Part shown: positions 32,428 to 43,952 of the stretch, in pieces
Layout: each line of letters opens with the position of its first letter
How positions within the stretch are numbered: position 1 is the stretch's first letter
Assembly (NCBI GenBank): GCA_013350335.1
Contig: CM023534.1
Coordinates: forward strand, 23,641,302 to 23,705,301
Source of the DNA: Chimonanthus salicifolius
Taxonomy: Eukaryota; Streptophyta; Magnoliopsida; Laurales; Calycanthaceae
DNA: 64,000 bases
Reading direction: 5' to 3'
Made by a program: the position numbers and the translations under genes
Notes under the pieces: model-generated
Told to the model about the DNA's origin: nothing
The model's input: the letters and a program-made list of their open reading frames with translations, nothing else
Database searches by the model: none

Positions 32428-33366
32428 ATGTCCCGTGTGGTGTGTGAGTTCTCGAATGTCTTTTCGGAGAAGCTCACTGAATTACCGCCATGTAGGGAGG
32501 TGGAATTCGTTATAGACTTGCTCCCCGGTATTGCCCCTATTTCTGTCACTCCCTACCGCATGGCACCAGCGAGATGCTTGAATTGGGGAAACAACTGTCA
32601 GAGCTGCAATCGGTTGGTTTTGTCCGTCCTAGTTCTTCACCCTGGGGTGCTCCGGCATTGTTTGCTAAGAAAAAGGACTGGAGTATGAGGTTGTGCATAG
32701 ATTATCAGTAATGGAATCGTTTTATTGTAAAGAACAAGTATTTGCTACCTACGATTGATGGCTTATTTGATCAGTTGAGAGGGTCCAAATGTTTTTCGAA
32801 CATTATCATCAGGTTATCATCAGGTAAGGGTAAGTGATTGTGATATAGCGAAGACAGTATTCCGCACGTGGTTTGGACACTTTGAGTTTGTCGTGATCCC
32901 TTTTGGAGTGACCAATGCTCCGGCCACTTTTATGGATCTCATGAGCTGGATTTTTAAGCCTTACCTAGATCGGTTCCTGGAGGTGTTTATCGATGACATC
33001 CTAGTATACTCAGTGTCACATGAGGATCATGAGCAACACTTGAGGATTGTACTACACGTTTTGAGGGATAGTAAGTTGTATGCAAAGTACAGCAAGTGTG
33101 AGTTTTGGTTGCCAGAGGTTCAATTTTTGGGGCATGTGGTATCATCGGAAGGGGTAGCTGTTGATCCGGCCAATGTGGAGGCCGTGATGAATTGGGCACG
33201 ACCACGTAGTGTGACCGAGATCCGTAGTTTCTTAGGTCTGACAGGCTACTACCATCGGTTTATCCAGGACTTTTCTAAGATAGCTGCCCCTATGACGAGA
33301 CTAGCTCGTAAGGACCAGTCTTATGAGTGGACCGAGGCTTGTGAGTCAGCTTTCTTGGAGCTGTAG
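32428..33366 (+). pseudogene. Gypsy reverse transcriptase
   Basis: The N-terminal part reads [20 protein letters not shown] and [11 protein letters not shown], the start of plant gypsy RT. The next 200 bp are broken by frameshifts and stops but keep [12 protein letters not shown] and LCIDY in other frames. From 32893 a clean frame gives [16 protein letters not shown], then [10 protein letters not shown] with the catalytic Asp pair. It continues as [20 protein letters not shown] and [21 protein letters not shown] 6-10 codon disturbance occurs near 32800-32830, where ATCATCAGGT is repeated. Non-functional because of the breaks, but clearly a gypsy RT. Confidence 0.92.
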
Positions 33367-33800
33367 AAGAGATTAACGACCGCCCCAGTATTGGTCGTAC
33401 CTGAGAGAGGAATAGGCTATGCAGCCTTCTGTGATGCTTCCGGGGACGGTTTGTGCTGCGTCTCGATGCAAAATGGTTGCGTGGTGGCGTATGGTTGTCG
33501 ACAACTCAAGAATCATGAGCAGAACTATCCCACCCACAACTTAGAGTTGGCAACAGTGGTTTTCGTACTTAAGATCTAGAGACATTACCTTTACGGGGAG
33601 AAGTTCGAGGTATTCTCGGACCATCACAGTCGCAAGTACATGTTCACGCAGAAAAAGCTGAACATGAGGGAGTGACGGTGGATGGAGTATGGTAGTGCGA
33701 CAGGGGTTAGATGATCTGACTTTGAGGGTCAATAGATTGATCTAGAATCGAAGGGATACCGAGATCGAGTAACCGCTGGGGACGGACCACATGGTTGTGC
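33367..33800 (+). pseudogene. Gypsy RNase H
   Basis: RNase H domain following RT. It reads [12 protein letters not shown], then [17 protein letters not shown] with the first catalytic Asp, then [18 protein letters not shown] with the catalytic Glu, then HYLYGEKFEVFSDH with the next Asp. Stops occur before the domain (near 33364), after VLKI (33577-33579) and further on. The RNase H-integrase linker is degraded. Confidence 0.85.
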
Positions 33801-33819
33801 AGTTAGAGCAGATGGTACA

Positions 33820-34946
33820 GTGGCCTTCGATGACCGATTGTATGTGCCTGAGCAGTGTCGCGAGGAGGTTTTACGACACTTCCACCATATGAGATTTACG
33901 GTGCACCCTGGATGTGCTAAGATGTACCATGATCTGAGGCGTCAGTATTATTGGGTCGGCATGAAGAGGATTGTAGCTAAGTTTGTGGCTCGATGTTTGA
34001 CATGTCAGCAGGTCAAATTTGAACACCGGAGACCAGCTGGTGTGAAACAACCACTTAAGATATCTGAATGGAAGTGGGAACACATCACCATTGATTTTGT
34101 GTCTGGACTACCGAGATCGCCCAGGGGCACGATACCATCTGGGTCATAGTGGATAGACTGACCAAGTCAGCCCACTTTGTTAGCATGAAGACGACTAATT
34201 CCTTGGAGAAATTGAGTCGGTTGTATATGGAACAAGTGGTTAGATTACATGGAGTGCTAGTGTCGATTGTTTCAGATCGAGATCCGTGGTTTGTCTCTCA
34301 GTTTTGGCAGAGTTTGCAGAGAGAGTTGGGTACTCAATTATGCTACAGCACAGCTTTTCATTCACAGACGATGGCCAACCGGAGCAGACCATGTAGATCT
34401 CAGAGGATATGCTCTGTGCCCGTGTTCTGGATCATGTAGGTATTTGGGAGGATCACTTGCATCTGGTTGAGTTTGTCTACAACAATAGCTACCAGTCGAG
34501 CATACAGATGACACCATGTTAGGCGTTGTATGGTCGACCATGCAGATCGCCCCTGTGTTGGGCAGAGATGAGTGAGGTTGTCTTGACAAGACCAGAGATG
34601 GTTAGGGAGACTACAGAGCAGGTCAGACTCATCAGACAAAGGTTGTTGACTGCCAAGAGCTAGCAGAAGAGTTATGCAGATCGCAGGAGGAGGCCACTAG
34701 AGTTCTCCATAGGTGATCATGTTTTTCTCAGAGTCTCACCCTGTCTCACCCCGTCCTGGAGTTCAAAGGTTCGAGAGGAAAGGAAAGTTGTCATCGTGGT
34801 TTATTGGCCCCTTTGAGGTGTTGGAGAGAGTAGAGGAAGTGGTTTACAGGATTGCCCTTCCACCGCAACTCGCTAGGGTGCATGATGTTTTCCACGTTTC
34901 CATGCTTCAAAAGTATCAGTCGGAACCATCGCATGTGCTTAACTAG
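33820..34946 (+). pseudogene. Gypsy integrase
   Basis: Integrase of the same element. It starts with the zinc-binding HHCC region, REEVLRHFHHMRFTVHPG and ARCLTCQQVK. Next comes the catalytic core start, WEHITIDFVSGLPRS, with the first Asp. A frameshift follows, then VDRLTKSAHFVSMKTT and VSIVSDRDPWFVSQFWQSLQ with the second Asp. The DDE Glu region (normally about 35 residues on) is lost in frameshifted sequence near 34370-34440. The C-terminal part, WFIGPFEVLERVEEVVYRIA and LARVHDVFHVSMLQKY, is intact in frame from 34713. The protein is cut right after SHVLN by the solo LTR at 34956. Its chromodomain tail resumes at 38563. Confidence 0.9.
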
Positions 34947-36491
34947 GATGACATGTGTAACACCCTGGAATTTCAAAATTATCAATTTATATGAATTTAT
35001 TCATATTCACGGAATTACCATTATGATATATTTGATTTGAATTTAAATGGGTCAATGGTTCAATCAAGACCCAAAGGATGGTAGTTTTGTTTACAAAACA
35101 AATAAATGGATAAGATGTACTTAAACAGGTCAAAAATCATAATTGGGTCAAATTTTGTTAAATGGGTCAAAATGGCCAAATTGGACCCAATGGGTTGTGG
35201 TTGACATGTTTGACTATTAATTGAGCTCAAAAATTTAATTGGGTTAAGATGAATTAAATGTTTTGGTTTAGATTGAGTTGGAATAAATTGTGGAGTTTAG
35301 TGGAGTGGAATTTATGAGTTGAGTTGGGTGAGTTAAGTAAATGAGTTAGATGGAATAGTTGTTTAATGAGTGAGGTGAGTGTAAGATAGAAGTATGAGCT
35401 GGTTGCAAATTTTAACACAATAAAAACGTGGGCTGCAAGGTGATTTCATGTATGTAACTCCTAAGATAGACATGAATGGGAGTGGTGTTACATGGGAGTT
35501 ACAAAGGTGAGGGTGCATTTCAAATTCAAAATTGTATGCACGTTGGAAATGGAATGGAGTTCATTGTTTGGGTCTTCAAACGACAGCCAATACATGGATT
35601 GATAGTTCATGCATGTAACTCCAAGGTTGGAGAATAAATGGGTTGCTGATTGGAGGAGTTACACACAATAGATTATGGCATTTCAAATTCAAAATAGATA
35701 TTAAACCAAAGGGAGTTACAAAGTGTGTTCACACTTGGAGGAGGGGAGTTTTATTCCAATGATAGAACTCCCACATGGGACATTGATGAGGGTCAAATGG
35801 AGCTGAATGGAGCTGCTGTTGATGGAGTTACACATTAGAGTGGTGGCTGTTACACAAGCCAAAACATAGAGGCAACCAATAGAGGGACGGTGCAGCACAT
35901 GGGAGTTACATTTCAAAATGAAACCCCCATGTGAGACCTTAAGGAAAGGGGAGGTTACACAAGTCCAACCACAAGGGACGTTGGGAGCATGGGGAGGTTT
36001 CATCTCATGATGAAACCCCCAAGTAACATAAGGATTTGGGTTAAGACAATGGGAGATACACAAGGTTAACTTTGGGCTGAATTTGAGTAGCCAAAGAGGT
36101 TTCATTCCTTACTCTCTCTATCTCTCTCTCCCTTGGTCGTCCTCCCTCTCTCCAAAAATCAAGAGCAGCAGCTGGTTGCTTAATCAGTCCTTGGATTGAT
36201 CCCTTTTCATCAAGACAAGTTCAGCAAAAGGGTTGGCATCAAGGCTTAGCACATTCATCCAAGGCCAAGTTCTTTTCCTTTCTCTCTCATTTTTCTATCT
36301 CAAATTCATATCACCTGGCTGAAGTATTCCAAGGAGGTTGCAGCAAGGTCAGTCTCAGCCCAAAGAACAGTAACAGAGAAGGAGAGGTCAAGGAAATAAA
36401 GGGTCAAAGAAGGAGTCAAAAGAACCGAAGGAGACGCGGTATTAGTAAGTGCATTTTGAACCCTTGTTTAATAGATTGATTAAGAAAATGA

Positions 36492-37387
36492 GATCTGGCC
36501 ATTGTATGGCCAGATCCATCAATGGTTTAAATGTAGGAATATGATGTTTAAAAGTGGTAAAATATGGACCATAGTGTTCGGCCCTTTGGATGGCCGAACC
36601 CCATGAGAAAATTTGGTGAATTCTATGGTGTTTGAAAGACAAAAATCCATATTTTGAAGTGGGGCTTTTAAAGGATTTTTATATGGAATAAAGGTTACTG
36701 TTTTGGATCAATTATGAGATGGCCGAATCAGTTAGTTTACATGGTTAAGATGTGGAGCCGAACATGTACATAAATAATGGAAGCATGGGGTAAAGAGAAC
36801 CATAGGGTTCGGCCATACGACTGTTTTGTTGAATAATTGGGTTAAGTTTATGATGGACATTAGGTAATATTTATATGCTTTGATTTAAGAATAATATATG
36901 TTTGTTTATGGAATTAGTATGGGTAAATAATCAGCCAACATGAATGATGGAAAGTGGGGATAAAAATCAGATTGGTGAGGTTCGGCCATGTGTATGGCCG
37001 AACCCCACTAATGGTAATTGTTGGACATAGTGGTTAGTTTATATGGAGATATGAAGGGTTTAAGAAGGATCAAATTTAGTGGTGAGGTTCGGCCATGTGT
37101 ATGGCCAAACCCCACTAAAATGGTTTTATGTTAGGCGATGGAAGTTAGCTAATTTAAAGCAAAGGTTGGTCTCAATGGTACAATCGTAATTATGGCTGAA
37201 ATAATCAAAAAATAAAATGATCATTGGATAAATGGGCTAAAACCAAAGTGGTAAGGTTCAGCCATAATGTATGGCTGAACCCTACCAAGGTTCATTTGGG
37301 AGTTTGGGTTAATTAGATGGTTTTAATTAAATAAAAGAATGACCAAAATTTTAATGGGTGAGGTTCGGCCATGGCTTTGGCCGAACC
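36492..37387. repeat. Array of GGTTCGGCC...GGCCGAACC hairpins
   Basis: Stem-loops of 24-27 bp: GATCTGGCC..GGCCAGATC at 36492-36516; TTCGGCC..GGCCGAA at 36577-36600; GGTTCGGCC..GGCCGAACC at 36979-37004, 37086-37111 (one stem mismatch) and 37362-37387; and a GGTTCAGCC..GGCTGAACC variant at 37255-37281 with compensated changes on both arms. Half-sites occur near 36720 and 36807. Confidence 0.88.
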
Positions 37388-37687
37388 CCACTAAGTGGTT
37401 CATGGAACATTAGGCTTTGCTGGAAATTAAGTAGACAAATGATTAACTTACTGCTATGTACATAAGGTATTTGGATTTCTAGAACGGTGTACAAGCCGTG
37501 ATCGGAAGACTGTTCAAAGGAAGGGTCAAACAAAGTAATCTAGTGTAGGTTTCCTACCTTGTTGTAACCATACATCTTATTTGCTGTTTATGTTTATTTG
37601 AATAAGTTATTTGAATGAAATATTATATTTACAAATGGCATGTTTGCATAGACATCTCATGCATGGCATGGGATGATGGTGTTGTAA

Positions 37688-37841
37688 CCGGAGGCCACAC
37701 TCCGTCGGGGCGTCTGAAAGACCACTGTGGGGTACCTTGATGATGAGAATCCCATCAAGAGGAATCCGGAGGCCACACTCCTTCGGGGCGTCCGAAAGAC
37801 CACTATGGGGTACCTTGACGATGAGAATCCCGTCAAGAGGA
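37688..37841. repeat. Two-copy 78-bp tandem repeat in LTR
   Basis: CCGGAGGCCACACTCC begins at 37688 and 37766. Both copies continue through GGGGTACCTTGA and GATGAGAATCCC, with about five substitutions between them. Confidence 0.9.
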
Positions 37842-38562
37842 GGCTATGTAGAATGGTGATGGGTGGAACTCATTACATGTTCATTTCATACATAGCATGT
37901 TTTTATGGAATTTTGACACACATGTATTATTATATTATTTGCATGTTTTTACACTAACCTTGTGGTAGCCCTGTTCGGAAACACTACTGGGTGCGTTGAT
38001 CTAACGCCCTATCTCTACCCTTAGTGGATGACGCAGGGAAGTCAAAGATTGAGGATCGAGAAGGGGACCAAGCAAAGAAACTTGGGCGGTTTGAATGATT
38101 TAAATGGACTTTGAATGGACTATTTATGGACTTGTTATTTGATTTATTTGGACAATGTAATTTGGTAATTAGATGATGTTGGCATGTAATAAGTAGTTAG
38201 GTAGATGCTATGGTTTGATTTATTTGGATGGTTTGGAATGAATGGTAGACTAAGGTTATATAATCATTTTGGAGAATAAATTATGTACTTTGCTATCTAA
38301 GAATGGAAAATTGGATTAGTCATAGGATCTATTATAACCTCAGTTAGATTTAAGATTATGTTAATTCCGCAAGTTATATTTGTACCATGTGTGGATCAGT
38401 TTTATGGACTTAGTTCATACACACATGGGCTTGGCCAGTTAAGGGTCGGATTTAGAGATCCGAACTTAACTCGCGTCGTGACACTCCGCCCCGATCATTT
38501 GATTATTATATTTAAAAAAAAAAAAACTTTGATTATTAGAGTGAAAAGGGCGGGGTGTTACA

Positions 38563-38814
38563 ACGTGGACCTTAATGATGATGTCAGTTTAGACGAATGC
38601 CCTATGCATGTCAAGGATAGGATAGAGCAGGTGCTTCGTGGTAAGACTATTCCTAAGGTTCTAGTGATTTTGAAGCGTGGAAGAAGAAAGAAAGCTACTT
38701 GGGAACTAGAGTCATCGACGCAAAAGAAACATTCGGGTTTCTTCGAGGATCAAGGTATGACTTTTAGTGTAATTTCGATGACGAAATTGCTTAAAAGGGG
38801 GTAAATTGTAACGA
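38563..38814 (+). pseudogene. Gypsy chromodomain tail, polypurine tract and 8-bp LTR stub
   Basis: Continuation of the gypsy pol beyond the nested LTR. The frame reads NVDLNDDVSLDECPMHV, then IEQVLRGKTIPKVLVIL, then ATWELESSTQKKHSGFF. The VLRxKTIPxVxVLW...EATWE pattern is that of the chromodomain tail of plant chromoviruses. A stop (GGGTAA) is followed by the polypurine tract AAAAGGGGG (38793-38801) and TGTAACGA (38807-38814), the expected first bases of the 3' LTR. The LTR is then replaced by unit C. Confidence 0.82.
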
Positions 38815-39037
38815 CCAGTCTGTTATACATTTACATTGTATGCGGAGAATCTCTCTTTCTATGAAGTGAAAGAGGCATTAACCAAGAGGAGTTTCTCTTT
38901 CTATGAGAGTGCTAAATATACTTGTGAATTTACCCTTATTTTTACTTGGTGATGTGGCAGCTTCTTTGAATATTGTTTCTAGTTTTCAAAAGACTGATCA
39001 ATTGTACCTTGCCACTTCAGCAAGATATAAAAGAGGT

Positions 39038-39074
<37 letters not shown>

Positions 39075-42051
39075 TAGATGCGACGATGATGATGTCCATC
39101 TTATTGTAATTATGATGTCATTGTGCAGTTCACTTATTAATGTAAACAGAGCAAGTTGTGTAGAGCGATCCTTAGCTCACAGTCACCTCGATAATCTTTT
39201 TGTATTTTGTCAAAGTTTTCTCTTTTTGTTCAGCTCGACTAGAATTTGTTGGATCAAGCTCCAACAGAAATTTTGCTCTTTTCGAGTCTAAATGAGGTTG
39301 GTTTCATGACAATTTAAATTATGAGCCATTTGTGGGGGCAATATCTATAATAAGCTGATCATTCACACACTAGGGCATGGTATAGTATGCCACACCCCTT
39401 TATGGGGCCTACTACCGGAGATGGATCCTTGAGAAAGATATTTGCATGGGGATGAGGTCCACTAAACATTATTTTAATCAAATCAATTAAATTATATTTT
39501 TACATATCATAAAATTTTAAAAATTAAAACTTATTTGAAGTGATTAAAATTTGAGTAATTTTTTTTTTTTATATTTACGTGTGGGAAACTCAGACAAGTG
39601 CCCTCACGTAAGGTGCAAGGTGCACTGACCCACACACCCAAGTACACACGGCTATGCCTCCTAACTAGGAATGCCTTTGTTTCCTGTGCTTAAACTATTA
39701 TTAAAAATTAATAAATTCTTTGGAAGATCTCTTTTTGATCTCAAGGAAACATCCAATGAAGGTTGAAAACATGTAAAATTATGAAGATGTTTGAAGTCTT
39801 TTATATCGTCTTGATTTCTGTTCTCACTTTACTCCAAATGATCACTCTTCATTGAGTTACTTGAGGTGTGTGTAGGAGCTTTACACATGTTTCGAGGATT
39901 AATCTGGTGCTCTAAGAGATTTAGACTCTTTTGGACATTAAAAAAAAGTTTTGGATGTCACTCAAAACTAGCATGAAACTACCTTCCATAAAACTTTACT
40001 TTTACTAAAAAAAATTGCCTTTCACAAAACCGTACAATCTCATTCCTTTAGTTTCTCTCAAAAACTCAAAGTTATTCCTTCTACTGGGCGTTGTTTGTAT
40101 AAAAATATAGAGTTTAGGGAGGGTGAAACTAAGCTAGATCACAAAAAGTTGAGATGAAGGTTTCACGTGTGCCTAGGCATACCTTTGGTTGGATCCCAAA
40201 AGTGAAGGGGATCTTTCTATTCCATGAGGGAGAGAAAATGGATCTATTTGTTGCATTATCTTCTTCAATCTTATTTAGATTGATAATGATCGTTCTTTCC
40301 GTTCTTCCCTTTCTCTCCTGTAGGGTCCACCGACCCTTCACTACTCCTCTCAACAAAATAAAATTACATTTAAGCATAGGAGCAACTCTCACAAATACAA
40401 ATATATTTTCCTAGAGTTACTCAACAGATGGAGATGGCTCAGCTCATGGATTGCAAGTTTGTATGTCTGAGCTAAGGGATAATCTTTCTTCTCTAAGGGC
40501 GATGGCTATGAGGGGTGGTGAGGATATTCTTTCTCTTTTGCTCTTCTACTCTCACCTCTCTATTCTCCTCATAATGACAGGTACATATATAGACATTTTG
40601 AAAGTGTTACCGGTGCCAAGCATTAAATGAAAATATTTTCATTTTAAAACACAATTAATGCACCACCCATCTGACCGTTGCCCCAGACAGTTGACTCTCA
40701 TGAAGACCTCTTGACGGTCTGTGCCTGATTGAAAAGATATTAAAATTTGCACAGGTGGCAGTCCATTAAGTAACAATCGACGAATGAATAACAGAGACAT
40801 GCTTTGTTCAGCAAGCACAAGTGCAGTCAACGGTTACAGCCTATTTAGTCACTGGTAGTTTATCAGAGACCAACTTGATTTTACAGTCAAGTATATAGTC
40901 GACAGTTTCCCATACAACAATTGACAGTACATCCTATTTGGGAAGGACTGTAAATGAATTTGAAACATAACCAACAGTGTTGTTGCTACCAGTCGATGGT
41001 TTGGCTCCAGATAAACACTACTAATGCTATTTGGTCTTTCGTCAGTCAAATGGTCTTACACTCAATTTAATGATATTCAATAGTTGTGAACTGAAGCCAT
41101 CGTTTGGTCTTACACTCAGTCTATGATATGAAATAGTTAAACTAAAGCCAAACAAGTAATATTGGTCTTACGTAGTCTATGATTTTTAATGGCTTAGATT
41201 ACTGCCAAGATTATAGATTGACAACAACTATTGATCTTATACTCAGTCCATAAGATGCTCAATGGTTTGGACCAATGTCATGGTCTATGTAGTTACATGA
41301 TATTCAATGGCTTAGAACTGCTACCATGGGTTGGGTCTTACACTCAGTTCCATATGATAATATAATGGGTTGGAACTGATGCCCAAATTATGGTCTTACA
41401 CAACCCTTTTAGATATGCAATAGTTAGAGTTGCAACCATGGTGATGGTCTTACATAGCTCCATGATATTCAATGGTTTGGAGTTACAATAATCGGGTTGG
41501 ATTTACACTGTTCCATATGATATGAAAATGGGTTTGGAACAAATGCCCCATTTCCTAGGATCCAATTAATATGAGCATTATTGGGTTCATGATCCTAGGG
41601 GTCTGTTTAAGGTAAGGTCTGGGCCAGGTGTCATCTTCTGAGTAACTTTACATTTGATTTTAGCTCTCAATCCAAAACTATCCAAAACATAAAAGATAAA
41701 ACGACAACAATAGAGCATCAACAATCTTCAATCTTCATTCTCTGCTTCAAGCGATAATTGTTTCATCTTGGTTTGCCCATTGATAGGAGTTATGCTTGAT
41801 CTTGCATTAAGACAATTCTTCATAAGAAAGAGCCTTTTGATATGCTTGATGTACGATCTTTCAGAGACCTTTCTTATCTTCTCTTCATATGCCTTTTGAT
41901 GTTCTTTTCAGTTGGATTTTGCATAGGCTTGTAAAAATGAGCAACAGTTCTTCGAGTCTTCAGATTTGTGCTTGACTCTATTCTAAAACTTCTGGTCTTT
42001 TGGAGCCATCTGATTTTCCTGTTCAAATAGTGCAACTCCATAAAACCATTA

Positions 42052-43631
42052 TGTAATATCCGCCTCTCCGAAGAACAAACGGGGCATTACTCAATCAACA
42101 ATCTGAACATGGGATCGATCCTAAGCATGGCTTCATTTTTTTTTTTCACATTATCATATTTAATCATAATTGTCAAATTAAGTAACACAATACCCATGAT
42201 TGATAATACCATTCCCAAATTCAAATCAAGATCCAACATTGTATGGATCAACAAGCCAAGTACCATCCAAACCATCAATTGAATTCTAACCTCATCAATC
42301 ACATCCCCATAAAATTATGAAGCCTTAAACCATCACATAAATAATCCTCAAATTTAAACCTTTAAAGGCTTCGAGCTAGCTAATAACAAATCCTTAAGCC
42401 AATAGTAATAATAATCCCAATGGACACTCCATGGGTCTCAAATTAACAAAACCATAAATCAAAGGGTTTAATTGTCTCTAATAAAAATATAAATCAAATA
42501 AGTCTTTATTTTAGCAGCTACAGATATTTCCTAAGTCTGCCTCTGAGCCTCACCAAGTCCTAACTCCAGAGAATGTCCTGTAATGTAGGGGTGAGCTCCA
42601 ATGTCCAATGAAGATAACGAATATTCACATAACATGTATCATACATGGTTTTGGAACATGTTCAAATTTCTAGACTTAACAATTTCAGGACTTAGCACAT
42701 GATATTCGAAATGTTCAAATAAAATGCATGATATGAAACAATGCAACAATATGATGCATGCTCTCATTCCATACATTTCTCCAACACAACTCTCAAAATG
42801 AAGTACATGTGGTCAAGGCCCACATGAAGTAGTGCATGCAACAGTCCAAAGACCCCACGAAGGAAAGCGCATACAACAATCTGAAGACTCCCACGAAGGG
42901 AAGCATATGCAACGGTCTGAAGACCCCACGAAGGAGTGCATCAAACGATCAATGATCCAACAAAATAAAGGCTAAGTATGACCCGTCGGTGCATAGCCAT
43001 CTCCAACCTCACACCCACTGAAACTTGGAGGCTCTTGAATGAATGCTTAACAAATTATTTCATGAATGAATGCTATGTCATGTATACAAATAATATCAAT
43101 AACATGCTCATAACATGGTAATTATTTCATAAAATAATATAGCATGCCCTAATCAATAAAACAACCTCAAGTATACATAGGTTTCAAATAAGGCATCAAT
43201 AAACACAAATCAAATCAATATTCATGCAAATCAACCCAAACAATATATTCATGAAATACACCAAAATTTCATAAATTCCACAGCATGATAATGAATCACA
43301 ATACACAAACCACAGTCCAAAATTTCAAAGTCCACAAAATTTGTATGTCTAGGTTGGGTTTTTTAACAAGGTGAACAAGCAATAATCACTTTCCGGGATA
43401 ACTGAGGTGTTCATTGCCTTCTGAACATTTACCCAAAATATCCCCTTACACTATGTGAGCTTGCACTAGAATTTTATTCGTCAAATTAACCAAGTTTTCA
43501 ATCTTTGATTAAACCCAGTCTAAGCATTCATATCAACACTAAAACAATATTCAAAACAATTGCATAACAAAATAAACATGTAGTGAAATTGTTCTCCTCA
43601 CTTAGAATGCATGAAGTGCACGGTGATTACA
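42052..43631 (-). mobile_element. Gypsy-type LTR block in unit C
   Basis: Homologue of 17552-19088. The left end is TGTAATATCCGCC and the right end CGGTGATTACA, giving inverted TGTAAT/ATTACA termini. GGGGTGAGCTCCAATGTCCA lies near 42588. The GGTCTGAAGACxCCACGAAGG stretch at about 42835-42945 has more units than in B. No target duplication was found. Confidence 0.55.
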
Positions 43632-43661
43632 AAAGAACTAAGCTAAATCAACGCATTCTTT

Positions 43662-43940
43662 CTAAGCACGTAATATGTCGGTCATGGAGATATTCCTGAA
43701 TTCCACGAGAGACGAAGCCCTTGATGCACACTTAGCAAAAACTCTAGTAGAAATGGATTCGGATGATTCAACACAATCCTTAAAAATTCTATTGCTATGT
43801 TCTCCCCATAAACTCCACAGTATGACAAAGCAAGCCAAGCTCCACAAAGAAGAGCATTTTCAGGAGACCGATCTAATGTCTCAAGCAAAAGATAAATTAG
43901 AGACCATAGAAGGTATAACCCAAAGCACATCAAACTTTTC
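43662..43940 (-). pseudogene. LINE ORF2 3' relic, copy in unit C
   Basis: Minus-strand reading WSLACFVILWSLWGEHSNRI, then FAKCASRASSLVEFRN, ending DILRA before a stop. It is the twin of the relic in unit B and shares its stop. It is cut on the upstream side by the LTR at 43953, so the HLLxxC part seen in B is missing here. Confidence 0.68.
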
Positions 43941-43952
43941 CAGTACAGAATT

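Larger units (their letters stand above)
34956..38562 (+). mobile_element. 3.6-kb solo LTR nested in gypsy integrase
   Basis: Begins TGTAACACCCTGG and ends GGGCGGGGTGTTACA, with inverted TGTAACACCC/GGGTGTTACA termini. The 5-bp flanks are ACATG (34951-34955) and ACGTG (38563-38567), one mismatch. The host reading frame resumes with a chromodomain on the far side. No gag or pol lies inside, only an array of GGTTCGGCC hairpins and a 78-bp tandem repeat. It is therefore most likely a solo LTR of a large-LTR gypsy family (Del/Tekay type, inferred from its length and termini). Confidence 0.88.
38815..43952. repeat. Large repeat unit, copy C
   Basis: Third copy of the repeat, starting at CCAGTCTGTTATACATTTAC, part-way into the unit as judged from A and B. 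It includes a TA tract (39040-39072), the GGTCTTACACTCAGT minisatellite (41030-41550), about 80 bp near 41625-41705 that is absent from B, the LTR-like block and the LINE relic. It keeps the empty site of the solo LTR found in B (around 40498-40515). It ends at CAGAATT, where another LTR begins. Confidence 0.85.

Noticed and set aside
36492..37387. CRISPR-like array of short palindromic repeats
   Set aside because: Repeats are unevenly spaced, spacers are not of constant length, and the DNA is a plant LTR.
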